DNA of 64,000 nt from Paenibacillus sp. (GTDB taxonomy: Bacteria > Bacillota > Bacilli > Paenibacillales > YIM-B00363). A program made the translations under genes and the position numbers. Numbering within the stretch: position 1 is the first letter of the stretch; each line of letters starts with the position of its first letter. The stretch lies in assembly GCA_031181325.1 (NCBI GenBank), contig JAPSKX010000003.1:1-64000 (forward strand). Direction: 5' to 3'. The notes below the pieces were generated by a model that saw only the letters and a program-made list of their open reading frames with translations, ran no database searches and had not been told where the DNA came from. Shown piece after piece: positions 26,008 to 33,563 of this stretch.

Positions 26008-26036
26008 AAAAAAAAACTCCCTCCGGCGGGAGGGAG
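26008..26036 (-). terminator. Rho-independent terminator after the flhO-flhP-epuA block
   Basis: CTCCCTCC/GGAGGGAG (26036-26029 with 26024-26017, loop CGCC) followed by a run of nine Ts on the minus strand. Confidence 0.9.
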
Positions 26037-26046
26037 CGAACGAGCG

Positions 26047-26277
26047 TCATTTTTCAGCGAATACCAAATCAAACATATGCTTCCAAGTTTCCCACTGCAG
26101 GACGTCCGCCGGATCGCCGCCGCCGAACCGTACGTACCCGATCCGCAGTCCCGCGTACAACCCGATGACGAGCAGCAAAGGGAACAGGAGCATCCGGCAA
26201 ATCCGTAACGCGATCCGCAGCCCCTTGGGCAGCGGGCGCTTCTTCGACTTCGCTTGCTTTCCGTTTCCGTTAGACAT
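26047..26277 (-). CDS. EpuA-like small membrane protein ('RNA polymerase subunit beta' family)
   Basis: A 76-residue protein with a short basic N-terminus (GNGKQAKSKKRPLPKG), one transmembrane helix (about 32-50) and the tail YVRFGGGDPADVLQWETWKHMFDLV. It matches the EpuA family often misannotated as DNA-directed RNA polymerase subunit beta; it is not part of RNA polymerase. The ATG at 26277 has AAGGTG 8 nt upstream, whereas an ATG at 26301 touches the flhP stop and has no RBS. It is last in the flhO-flhP transcript. Its function is unknown, probably at the membrane. Confidence 0.75.
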   Translation of the reverse strand: MSNGNGKQAKSKKRPLPKGLRIALRICRMLLFPLLLVIGLYAGLRIGYVRFGGGDPADVLQWETWKHMFDLVFAEK

Positions 26278-26302
26278 GCGTTTCACACCTTGGACTTGCA
26301 TC

Positions 26303-27166
26303 TTATACGCGCAAGTTATTCGTGAGACTCATCATCGTGTCGCTGGACGTAATCGCCTTGGCGTTCAATTGATACGCCCGCTGCACGGTCATGAGCTCGG
26401 TCATTTCGTCCGTTAAGCTGACGTTCGATTGCTCCAAGAAGCCCTGGCGAATCGCGACGGGCTGCCGCTCATTCGCATCGTTCGTCGCCGGATCCACCGT
26501 CTCCAGCACGTCCGCCGCGTCTACCCCCGGCGGCAGCGTAAACAGGTTGTTCCCGTCGTTAACGAGCACCTGCGGACGCACCGCGCGAATGACCTTCAGC
26601 TGCCCGATTTCCTCCGGCGGCGCTTCGGGGTTCGCGTTGTCCGACGCGAATACGCGTCCGAGCTCGTCGATCCGGATCGAATAATTCGCCGGAATAGAGA
26701 TCGGGCCGTCGTCGACGCCGCGCACGCGTTCGCCTTGCTGCGTCGCCAGCACCATCGAGCCCGGATTCGCGGGATCCTGCATCAGCTGGAACGCGCCGTC
26801 GCGCGTCCAAGCGACGACCGGATCGCCGTCCGCGTCGACGCTGTTGCGCTGGATCTCGAACAATCCGTTGCCCTCGATGCCGAGGTCGAGCGGATTGCCG
26901 GTCGCATGGAGCGCGGCCTGTTCCATCGCCAGCTCGATCTGGCCGATCTTCGCGCCCCACCCCTGCGGAAAACCGAGCGGCGTCAGACGGCCGGCCTGTT
27001 GGAAGCCCGCGGGCTGCTGGTACACGTTCGTCAGAATGTCTTGGAACGAAGCTTCCCGGCGCTTGTACCCCGTCGTGTTGATATTGGCGATATTGTGCGC
27101 GATGACGTCGAGCTTCTGCTGCATCGACTGCATCGACACGAACGCATTGATCATGGAATGGTTCAT
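26303..27166 (-). CDS. flhP: Flagellar hook-basal body protein FlhP
   Basis: A 287-residue FlgF/FlgG-type rod protein of the flagellar basal body. The N-terminal rod signature (KLDVIAHNIANINTTGYKRREASF) and the C-terminal motif (FLEQSNVSLTDEMTELMTVQRAYQLNAKAI) are both intact, with the hypervariable core between them. The start overlaps the flhO stop by 4 nt (ATGA), so translation is coupled. As in Bacillus it is separate from the main fla/che operon and follows mbl and flhO. It is exported through the flagellar type III system, so no Sec signal is expected. Confidence 0.92.
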   Translation of the reverse strand: MNHSMINAFVSMQSMQQKLDVIAHNIANINTTGYKRREASFQDILTNVYQQPAGFQQAGRLTPLGFPQGWGAKIGQIELAMEQAALHATGNPLDLGIEGNGLFEIQRNSVDADGDPVVAWTRDGAFQLMQDPANPGSMVLATQQGERVRGVDDGPISIPANYSIRIDELGRVFASDNANPEAPPEEIGQLKVIRAVRPQVLVNDGNNLFTLPPGVDAADVLETVDPATNDANERQPVAIRQGFLEQSNVSLTDEMTELMTVQRAYQLNAKAITSSDTMMSLTNNLRV

Positions 27167-28050
27167 ACGCGACCTACCTCGTTCACGGCTTTCTCAAGGC
27201 TCTTATCGTAAAATTGCACCATGCGTTGATTCGTCTCGTAGGCGCGGGCCGCGGCCATCAAGTCGATCGTCGACTGCGTCGGGTCGACGTTCGATCGCTC
27301 GACGAAGCCCTGGAACAGCTCCACCTCGTCGCCCTGCTGGATCGCTCCCGGCTCGTCGTCCCCCGGCGGCAGGCGGAAGTTGCCGTTGCCTTCGCGAATC
27401 AACCGGTTCGGATTCTCGATGCGCACGACCATGAACGAGATCGGCGCGCCGGCGTCGTCCGTCAGCGGAGCGCCCGAGACGCCGTCGATCAGCGTGCCGT
27501 CCGGCGTCATCTTGATCTCCGACACGTTCCGGTCGAATTGAATCGGTCGACGTTCGGAATCCAGCACGAGGTATCCGTCGGACGTGACGAGCTGGCCCGC
27601 CGCGTCGATCGTGAATTTCCCGTTCCGCGTGTATTGCTCTTCGCCCTCTCCCGTCCGCACCGCGAACATCGCCTGCGGCTGGAACGTCTTCTCCCCTTCC
27701 GGAGAAACGTATTTCCCGGACGCATCGAACGCGATGCCCGGAATTTGGATGTTCGAGACGATCGCGAAGTCCGATAAGTCGCGGGTTTCCATCAGGTCGC
27801 CCTGCAAGTATACCGCCGGCGCTTCCTCGGCGAACACGCCCGTATTCAGCCGGCCGAGGCCTCTCACCTCCGCGTTCGTCCCGTCCCCGCCGCCGACCAA
27901 AGAGATCAGCATCTCCGGGAACGATCGCTGCACCGCGAAGTTCGCTTTATACCCCGGCGTATTCAGGTTGGCGATATTGTTCGTCACCGTGTCGTGCCTG
28001 CGCTGATTGGCGATCATGCCGGCCGCGGCCGTATTGAGTCCACGCAACAT
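27163..28050 (-). CDS. flhO: Flagellar hook-basal body protein FlhO
   Basis: A 295-residue paralogue of FlhP and FlgG. The N-terminal motif (AGMIANQRRHDTVTNNIANL) and the C-terminal motif (FVERSNVDPTQSTIDLMAAA) frame a central domain beginning after about residue 70. It is thought to form part of the rod or proximal hook. GGGAGG lies 8 nt before the ATG at 28050. It lies 90 nt after mbl without a clear terminator and is translationally coupled to flhP. Confidence 0.92.
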   Translation of the reverse strand: MLRGLNTAAAGMIANQRRHDTVTNNIANLNTPGYKANFAVQRSFPEMLISLVGGGDGTNAEVRGLGRLNTGVFAEEAPAVYLQGDLMETRDLSDFAIVSNIQIPGIAFDASGKYVSPEGEKTFQPQAMFAVRTGEGEEQYTRNGKFTIDAAGQLVTSDGYLVLDSERRPIQFDRNVSEIKMTPDGTLIDGVSGAPLTDDAGAPISFMVVRIENPNRLIREGNGNFRLPPGDDEPGAIQQGDEVELFQGFVERSNVDPTQSTIDLMAAARAYETNQRMVQFYDKSLEKAVNEVGRV

Positions 28051-28140
28051 GCGGAGTCCCTCCCGTAGGGTGCTTGCTGTCCTGCTTCTCTGTCGAAGCG
28101 AGGCTTGTCCTATGTTTATCGGCCGGAAGCGGCCGCTCGA

Positions 28141-29139
28141 TTAGCGCGGTCTGCGGGAAACCTTATCCAAGTTGTCCAGCATGATGCCGGTCCCCTTCAC
28201 GACGCAATGCATCGGATCTTCGGCGATCAGCACCGGCACCCGGAGCTCGTCCATCATCAGCTGATCGAGGCCGTGCAGCATCGCGCCGCCGCCCGTCAGG
28301 ATGACGCCCCGGTCGATGATGTCCGCCGACAGCTCCGGCGGCGTCCGCTCGAGCACCGTCTTCGCGGAAGCGACGATCGACGCGACCGGCTCCCACAGCG
28401 CCTCGCGCACTTCCCGGGATTGGATCGTGATCGTCAGCGGCAAGCCGCTGACCATATCGCGCCCGCGAATGTCGATCTCCTCTTGACGTCCGTGCGGATC
28501 GACCGAGCCGATCTTCACCTTGATGTCCTCGCTCGTCCGTTCGCCGATCAACAGCTTGTACTTATCTTTAATATATTTCATGATGGCGGAATCGAACTTG
28601 TCCCCCGCGACCTTGATCGAAGAGGCGGTCACGATGTCGCCCATCGACAAGACGGCCACGTCCGTCGTGCCGCCGCCGATGTCGACCACCATATTCCCGC
28701 TCGGTTGGAAAATGTCCATGCCGGCGCCGACCGCCGCCGCCTTCGGTTCTTCCTCGAGAAACACTTCTTTCGCCCCGCTGCGCTCCGCTGCCTCTTGTAT
28801 CGCCTTCTTTTCTACGGAGGTGATGTTGGTCGGAGCGCAGATCAAAATCCGGGGGTGGCTGTACCACCGCTTGCCCCCCACCCGGCTAATGAAATGCTTC
28901 AACATCATCTCCGTAATTTCGAAATCCGCGATGACGCCGTCCTTCAGCGGACGTACCGCGACGATATTGCCAGGGGTACGGCCGACCATTCGTCTCGCTT
29001 CCTCGCCCACGGCAAGAACTCGTTTCGTCTCGCTCTCGATCGCGACGACGGAAGGTTCGTCAAGGACGACGCCGCGTCCCTTGACGTGAATGAGAACGTT
29101 GGCCGTCCCCAGATCAATACCGATATCTTTGCCAAACAT
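28141..29139 (-). CDS. mbl: Rod-shape actin homologue Mbl (MreB family)
   Basis: A 332-residue bacterial actin that organises lateral wall synthesis along the membrane. The phosphate-1 loop IGIDLGTANVLI, the PTNITSVEKKAI region, the phosphate-2 loop VVDIGGGTTDVAV and the adenosine motif VILTGGGAMLHGL are all present. The length and synteny (between spoIIID and flhO) identify it as Mbl rather than MreB. The ATG at 29139 has GAGGAGG 8 nt upstream. Confidence 0.93.
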   Translation of the reverse strand: MFGKDIGIDLGTANVLIHVKGRGVVLDEPSVVAIESETKRVLAVGEEARRMVGRTPGNIVAVRPLKDGVIADFEITEMMLKHFISRVGGKRWYSHPRILICAPTNITSVEKKAIQEAAERSGAKEVFLEEEPKAAAVGAGMDIFQPSGNMVVDIGGGTTDVAVLSMGDIVTASSIKVAGDKFDSAIMKYIKDKYKLLIGERTSEDIKVKIGSVDPHGRQEEIDIRGRDMVSGLPLTITIQSREVREALWEPVASIVASAKTVLERTPPELSADIIDRGVILTGGGAMLHGLDQLMMDELRVPVLIAEDPMHCVVKGTGIMLDNLDKVSRRPR

Positions 29140-29291
29140 CCAAGAATCCTCCTCGCGGCGTTCCCGCCGATGAGGGCGGGCCGAACAACCGTTGCACCAT
29201 ATTAAGCACGTTAACTATAAGATTATTCGCTGTAGAATGGCAAAATCCTCTTTTGGGAGAAGGGAAATCTTAGATATCGGTGCCGGAGCGA

Positions 29292-29316
29292 ACGTTCTTA
29301 CGGGCGCTAAGAACGT
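29292..29316. repeat. Palindrome spanning the spoIIID stop codon
   Basis: ACGTTCTTA and TAAGAACGT (9-bp arms, 7-nt spacer) include the spoIIID TAG. No T-run follows on the minus strand, so a normal terminator is unlikely; it may be a 3' stabilising hairpin or an operator. Confidence 0.6.
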
Positions 29317-29591
29317 CCGGACAAGACGGGAGCGGGCTTCGACTTCGTCTTCTTGTATTTGATCTTCGTTGCTTCGCCGCCGCGCAGGTGGCGAATGGAC
29401 TTGTGATACTCTAAGATCGTCTTCACCTGGTTGGCCAATTCCGGGTTAATTTCCGGCAGCCGCTCGGTGAGATCCTTGTGCACCGTGCTCTTCGATACGC
29501 CGAATTCTTTCGCGATCGTGCGAACCGTGTTCTTCGTCTCCACAATGCTGCGCCCGATCTTAATCGTTCGCTCCTTAATGTAATCGTGCAC
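29307..29591 (-). CDS. spoIIID: Sporulation transcription factor SpoIIID
   Basis: A 94-residue DNA-binding protein that reshapes the sigma-E regulon in the mother cell. It is close to the Bacillus protein throughout: HDYIKERTIKIG, the helix-turn-helix TIAKEFGVSKSTVHKDL (about 26-42), PEINPELANQV and SIRHLRGGEATKIKYKK. The GTG at 29591 is chosen because GGAGG lies 8 nt upstream and the protein then begins at the conserved residue. It lies between spoIIQ and mbl. Confidence 0.96.
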   Translation of the reverse strand: MHDYIKERTIKIGRSIVETKNTVRTIAKEFGVSKSTVHKDLTERLPEINPELANQVKTILEYHKSIRHLRGGEATKIKYKKTKSKPAPVLSGRS

Positions 29592-29730
29592 ACCCCTCGC
29601 CTCCCTGTGATCGAGATGTTTGGTACAGTATATTGAGGGGTAGACGCACTTATTCTTTGTAGCCAAGCATGACATGCCATTTCCGCCAACTATTTTCGCG
29701 GATCGGGCCGAACGGAAGGCGGCATCGCGC

Positions 29731-29764
29731 AAAAAAAAAACGGGCCGTCGTTCCCGACGTCCCG
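29731..29764 (-). terminator. Rho-independent terminator of spoIIQ
   Basis: CGGGACGTCG/CGACGGCCCG with a GGAA loop, followed by ten Ts on the minus strand, starting 13 nt after the spoIIQ stop. Confidence 0.9.
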
Positions 29765-29776
29765 CTGCGGAAGTGC

Positions 29777-30505
29777 TTATTGACCGATGTAATCCTCCGG
29801 ATTGACCGGCTGTTTATTCTCCCAAACCTCGAAGTGAACGTGGTTGCCGAGATCCTTCTCGAGCTCGTTGCGGCCCGACTTCGCGATCATGTCGCCCTTC
29901 TTCACCTCGTCGCCCGCAGAGACCTGTACGGACTCGACGCTGGAGTAGATCGTGCTGAGCCCGTTCGCGTGCGTGATTTCGATCAGTTGACCGACGACCG
30001 GAACTTGCTCGACCCGGGTGACCGTGCCGCTCATCGCCGCAAGCACGTCGAACGATTCGTTGTTTTGCGCCGTGAGGTCGATGCCGTAATGTGGCGTGAA
30101 CGTGTCGCCGTACTCGACCATCGCCGCTTGATTGTCTTCGTTCGAGTTGTTGACGTCGAAGAAGCCCAAGATCACTTCCATGCTCTCGCGGTTTTGCACC
30201 GGCCAGCCGAGCGTCTCCGCCTCCGCCGCGACCGGCAGCGCGTCCGGTCCTTGCGCTTCCCCGTTCACGTCGCCCGTGACCGAGAGGTTAATGTCGGACT
30301 CGTCTACCGGCGTCGCGGCGTTGTCTTGATACACCCACATCAGGGTTAGGATGATTGCCGCAGCTGCGATGTATGTAGCCGGGAACACCCATTTTCTGCG
30401 GAGCGCTCGTCTACCGATCGACTCCGACGCTCTTGGCCCTTCGACAGGACGGGAAGTTGGATTTTGCTCCCCCTGCGAAGATTGAATCTTGTTTTCTTCT
30501 TTCAT
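29777..30505 (-). CDS. spoIIQ: Forespore engulfment/channel protein SpoIIQ (M23/LytM domain)
   Basis: A 242-residue forespore membrane protein with a basic N-terminus, one transmembrane helix (about 39-58), a linker and a LytM domain (about 125-240). In Bacillus it pairs with SpoIIIAH to zip the engulfing membranes. Here all LytM metal-site motifs are intact: H139-x-G-x-D143 (HYGID) and H222-x-H224 (HVHFE). The B. subtilis protein lacks the first histidine. The ATG at 30505 has GAGGTG 6 nt upstream. A sigma-F-like promoter precedes it. It lies between spoIID and spoIIID. Confidence 0.92.
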   Translation of the reverse strand: MKEENKIQSSQGEQNPTSRPVEGPRASESIGRRALRRKWVFPATYIAAAAIILTLMWVYQDNAATPVDESDINLSVTGDVNGEAQGPDALPVAAEAETLGWPVQNRESMEVILGFFDVNNSNEDNQAAMVEYGDTFTPHYGIDLTAQNNESFDVLAAMSGTVTRVEQVPVVGQLIEITHANGLSTIYSSVESVQVSAGDEVKKGDMIAKSGRNELEKDLGNHVHFEVWENKQPVNPEDYIGQ

Positions 30506-30523
30506 ATCTATCACCTCATCAGC

Positions 30524-30552
30524 CAGTGTTGCCAGCGCGGACTCTTTTATAC
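30524..30552 (-). promoter_or_regulatory. Candidate sigma-F promoter of spoIIQ
   Basis: GTATA (30552-30548), 14 bp, GGCAACACTG (30533-30524) resembles the sigma-F pattern (GTATA, then GGnnAnAnT). Transcription would start near 30517, leaving a very short leader beginning at about the RBS. Confidence 0.45.
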
Positions 30553-30581
30553 GTGGCCCGCCGAGGTGATAGAAAATTTTT

Positions 30582-31628
30582 TTACGCTTTTGCTAGAACG
30601 TTCCGCAGCGGCTCCAGCCGAACTCCGGAATAATAGTGTAGGAGAATGTCCTCCGCCGTGCCGCCTTCCTTCGCCATGCCGTTGGCGCCCCATTGGCTCA
30701 TGCCGACCCCGTGTCCGTATCCTTCCGTCCGGAACACGATCCGACCGCTCTCCGTCGACCACGAGAAATCGGTCGAGGCGAGACCGAGCTTCTCGCGCAC
30801 GTCCCTTCCCTTGAACGACGTCCCCGCGATGCGGACGGAGAGAATGCGTCCGCTGTCCGAGATCGCTTCGACGACGATGTCCGGCGCACGATTCGACGCC
30901 TTGAGGCCCATTTTCGCATAAAACTCCTTGAACTCGAACGACGTCTCTCGCTCGTAGTTCGGCGCGTACCGCTCGTCCCACGGCGACGCGACGCTTCGCA
31001 AATACGGAATCGCCGCTTGCCAGTACAGCTCCGAGTTTTCCGTGTACCCGTTGCTCGTCGAGAAGAACGTCGCTTCGATCGGTTCCCCCTCGTACGTCAT
31101 GACGATGCCCTCGGTGTCGTTCACCGCACGCGTCAGCTTGTCGATGTTACGCGCGTACTGGAAGAAGCCCCACCGCTCCCGAAGCTCTTCTTCCGTCGCG
31201 TACGCTTGGTGCGCCACCGTATCCGTGACGAGCGCGCCCTCCGCGCCGAGCGGCACCCCCGACGTCTCGCCCGACGCCAGTCGCCTCGCCAGGTACGTTC
31301 GCGCCGCGATCGCCTGCGCCTTGAGCGCCTCCAGCTCGAACTCCACCGGCATCTCCGCCGCCAACACGCCCCGCACGTATGCTTCCAGCGGGACGGACAC
31401 CGTCTCCTTCCGTTCCGTCAAATACACCGGCACCATGATTTGCGCTTCCTGCGCGACTAACTGCTCCTTCGGCTGCAGCGGGAGGAGCTTAGCAGGCTCC
31501 CAGGCCTCGATCCGATTTACTAGAATGCTGGGGATGAGGAAAATGACGACCATAAACGACGCGACGCCCGCCGCTAGGACGAACAGACGCCGCTTCGTTT
31601 CCCGCGAACGACGATGATTGCTGCGCAT
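30582..31628 (-). CDS. spoIID: Stage II sporulation protein D (lytic transglycosylase)
   Basis: A 348-residue membrane-anchored peptidoglycan lytic transglycosylase of the SpoIIDMP engulfment machine. One N-terminal helix (about 14-36) is followed by the SpoIID domain: LEAYVRGVLAAEMPVEFELEALKAQAIAARTY (split here; predicted catalytic Glu92) and GYGHGVGMSQWGANGMA near the C-terminus. The ATG at 31628 has GGAGG 8 nt upstream. A sigma-E-like promoter lies about 30 bp upstream. SpoIIP, another member of the same machine, starts at 63551. Confidence 0.93.
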   Translation of the reverse strand: MRSNHRRSRETKRRLFVLAAGVASFMVVIFLIPSILVNRIEAWEPAKLLPLQPKEQLVAQEAQIMVPVYLTERKETVSVPLEAYVRGVLAAEMPVEFELEALKAQAIAARTYLARRLASGETSGVPLGAEGALVTDTVAHQAYATEEELRERWGFFQYARNIDKLTRAVNDTEGIVMTYEGEPIEATFFSTSNGYTENSELYWQAAIPYLRSVASPWDERYAPNYERETSFEFKEFYAKMGLKASNRAPDIVVEAISDSGRILSVRIAGTSFKGRDVREKLGLASTDFSWSTESGRIVFRTEGYGHGVGMSQWGANGMAKEGGTAEDILLHYYSGVRLEPLRNVLAKA

Positions 31629-31655
31629 GCTTCCAGCCTCCCGTTCGATACGCTA

Positions 31656-31687
31656 CTATTCTATGAACGGGACTTCGATGGTAGAAC
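31656..31687 (-). promoter_or_regulatory. Candidate sigma-E promoter of spoIID
   Basis: GTTCTAC (31687-31681), 15 bp, CATAGAATAG (31665-31656). The -10 fits the sigma-E pattern CATAcaAT, and the same -35 word and spacing occur upstream of spoIIP. Confidence 0.6.
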
Positions 31688-31710
31688 GCTTCGCCGAAAC
31701 GCGGACATGC

Positions 31711-31734
31711 AAAAAGCGAGCCTAAGGGCTCGCT
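31711..31734 (-). terminator. Rho-independent terminator of murA
   Basis: AGCGAGCC/GGCTCGCT with a CTTA loop followed by five Ts on the minus strand, 22 nt after the murA stop; it separates murA from spoIID. Confidence 0.9.
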
Positions 31735-31756
31735 TCCGGTTCCGAATTTATGAATG

Positions 31757-33091
31757 TTATGCCATCGACGGCGACACTTGCGTAGAGAAGAACGGCAAAC
31801 CCTTCCCTTGTCCTTCTTCGACGAGAACGCTTGCTTCTATGCGTTCCACATCGGCGCCGAGCCGTCTCAGCTTGCCCGCGATATCGACGTAGCCGCGATC
31901 CAGGTGATGAAGCCCCGTCAGTTCCGTCTCGCCGTCGGCAACGAGCGCGGCAAGAATCAACGCCGCCCCGGCGCGCAGATCGGTCGCGCATACCTTCGCG
32001 CCCTTCAGCGCGCTATTGCCCTTAATGACCGCGGACCGGCCGTCTACCTTAATTTGCGCGTTCATGCTCTTGAATTCGTCGACGTGCATGAACCGATTCT
32101 CGAACACGGTCTCCGTGATAATGCTCGTACCGTCGGAGACGAGCAGCAGCGCCATCATCTGCGCTTGCATGTCGGTCGGGAAGCCCGGATACGGCAGCGT
32201 CTTAATGTCGACCGACTTCAAGCCGCCGCTTGCCCGTACGCGTACGCCGTTCTCGTCCTCCTCGATCGTCACGCCCATCTCCTGCAGCTTCGAGATGACC
32301 GGCGTCAAGTGATCCGTGATCGCGCCTTCGATATAGACGTCGCTCTTCGTGATCGCCGCGGCGATCATGTACGTTCCCGCTTCGACGCGATCCGGAATGA
32401 CGGTGTGGCGGACGCCGACCAGCTTGTCGACGCCTTCGATCCGAATGATGCCCGTGCCCGCGCCGCGAACCTTCGCGCCCATTGCGTTCATGAAGTTCGC
32501 GAGGTCGACGATTTCCGGCTCCTTCGCCGCGTTTTCGATCAATGTTACGCCATCGGCCAACGCCGCGGCCATCATGATATTCTCCGTCGCGCCGACGCTG
32601 GCGACATCCAAATAAATCTTCGCGCCTTGCAGCTTCCGGCCGTTCGTCCGCGCTTCGATATAGCCTTGCCCGATCTCGATCTCGGCGCCCATCGCTTCGA
32701 AGCCCTTCAGATGTTGGTCGATCGGCCGCGTGCCGATGGCGCAGCCGCCCGGAAGCGCGATGCGCGCGTACCCCGTCCGAGCGAGCAGCGGGCCCATGAC
32801 GAGGAAGGACGCGCGCATCTTGCGAACCAGCTCGTACGGCGCCTCGCTCTTCTCCAGCTGCGACGCGGTTATGTATACAGTTTCGTCCTTATAACGAATA
32901 TTGACGCCAAGGGCGTGCAGCACCTGGCTGATCGTGATGACATCGTCCAGAGGCGGCGCTTCATGGATGCGGCACTCGCCTTCCGATGCCAAGATCGAGG
33001 CAGCGATAATCGGCAATACGGCGTTCTTCGCGCCGCTTACTTTCACTTTGCCCTGAAGACGGTTGCCCCCGCGGATCAAAATTTTGCTCAT
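31757..33091 (-). CDS. murA: UDP-N-acetylglucosamine 1-carboxyvinyltransferase MurA
   Basis: A 444-residue enzyme catalysing the first committed step of peptidoglycan synthesis, enolpyruvyl transfer from PEP to UDP-GlcNAc. The active-site Cys117 lies in [16 protein letters not shown], so the enzyme should be fosfomycin-sensitive. Lys22-Asn23 (GAKNAV) and the C-terminal [13 protein letters not shown] motif are intact. The length is typical of MurA1. The ATG at 33091 has GGAGGG upstream. It is single-gene, with an extended -10 promoter upstream and a terminator downstream. Confidence 0.96.
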   Translation of the reverse strand: MSKILIRGGNRLQGKVKVSGAKNAVLPIIAASILASEGECRIHEAPPLDDVITISQVLHALGVNIRYKDETVYITASQLEKSEAPYELVRKMRASFLVMGPLLARTGYARIALPGGCAIGTRPIDQHLKGFEAMGAEIEIGQGYIEARTNGRKLQGAKIYLDVASVGATENIMMAAALADGVTLIENAAKEPEIVDLANFMNAMGAKVRGAGTGIIRIEGVDKLVGVRHTVIPDRVEAGTYMIAAAITKSDVYIEGAITDHLTPVISKLQEMGVTIEEDENGVRVRASGGLKSVDIKTLPYPGFPTDMQAQMMALLLVSDGTSIITETVFENRFMHVDEFKSMNAQIKVDGRSAVIKGNSALKGAKVCATDLRAGAALILAALVADGETELTGLHHLDRGYVDIAGKLRRLGADVERIEASVLVEEGQGKGLPFFSTQVSPSMA

Positions 33092-33191
33092 ACGTTCGTC
33101 CCTCCGCGCTTTCCGCTCTGTAGAAATCGTAAGTGCCGAAAATTATCGGATGCCATGACAAAATTCGACGTGTTTCTGCACGCTGCTTTTC

Positions 33192-33220
33192 AGTGTAGCA
33201 TCAGCCAACGCTTGAAACAA
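33192..33220 (-). promoter_or_regulatory. Candidate promoter of murA
   Basis: TTGTTT (33220-33215), 17 bp, TACACT (33197-33192) with a TG one base upstream (extended -10). A perfect palindrome ATTGTTAACAAT lies further upstream near 33279-33290. Confidence 0.5.
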
Positions 33221-33329
33221 CTGTTAAGTTTCTACAGCATTCGAAAGGGTCTTTCGATTTATGACGGTTGTACTACTCATTGTTAACAATCTGTTCCTAT
33301 CCTATTCCGCCGGGCTTTGAAAACCGCCT

Positions 33330-33545
33330 TCAGGGCGCAGACCATCCGATGTACGAGAAGACGAACGCCGCGCATTGATGCCCCAGCACGACCGCCAGCA
33401 GCAGATGCAGCAGCTTCGCCTGCCGGCTGCCGGGCGCGCTGACGAAGCGTTCGAACTTGAGCCCCGCCAGCGCCCACCAAGAGACTGCGACGCATCCCAG
33501 CAAGACGGCCATGCGAAGCATGTTCATATTAGCGATCCAGTCCAA
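33330..33545 (-). CDS. DUF1146 family small membrane protein (YwzB-like)
   Basis: A 71-residue protein with two predicted helices (about 10-30 and 45-63). The pattern (WWALAGLKFERFV, KLLHLLLAVVLGH, FVFSYI) is that of DUF1146, whose Bacillus member ywzB lies between the ATP synthase operon and murA. Its function is unknown. The ATG at 33545 has GAGG 8 nt upstream. It starts 18 nt after the subtilase gene stop and may share its transcript. Confidence 0.8.
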   Translation of the reverse strand: MDWIANMNMLRMAVLLGCVAVSWWALAGLKFERFVSAPGSRQAKLLHLLLAVVLGHQCAAFVFSYIGWSAP

Positions 33546-33563
33546 CGCGCCTCTTCCCCTTCC

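Noticed and set aside
26047-26277. RNA polymerase beta subunit
   Set aside because: The family name is a known annotation error; this is a 76-residue single-helix membrane protein.
31754-33286. A 510-codon plus-strand frame opposite murA, and a similar 550-codon one opposite pgcA (23880-25532)
   Set aside because: They are antisense to clearly conserved enzymes, Arg-rich and without motifs, as expected of complementary frames in GC-rich DNA.
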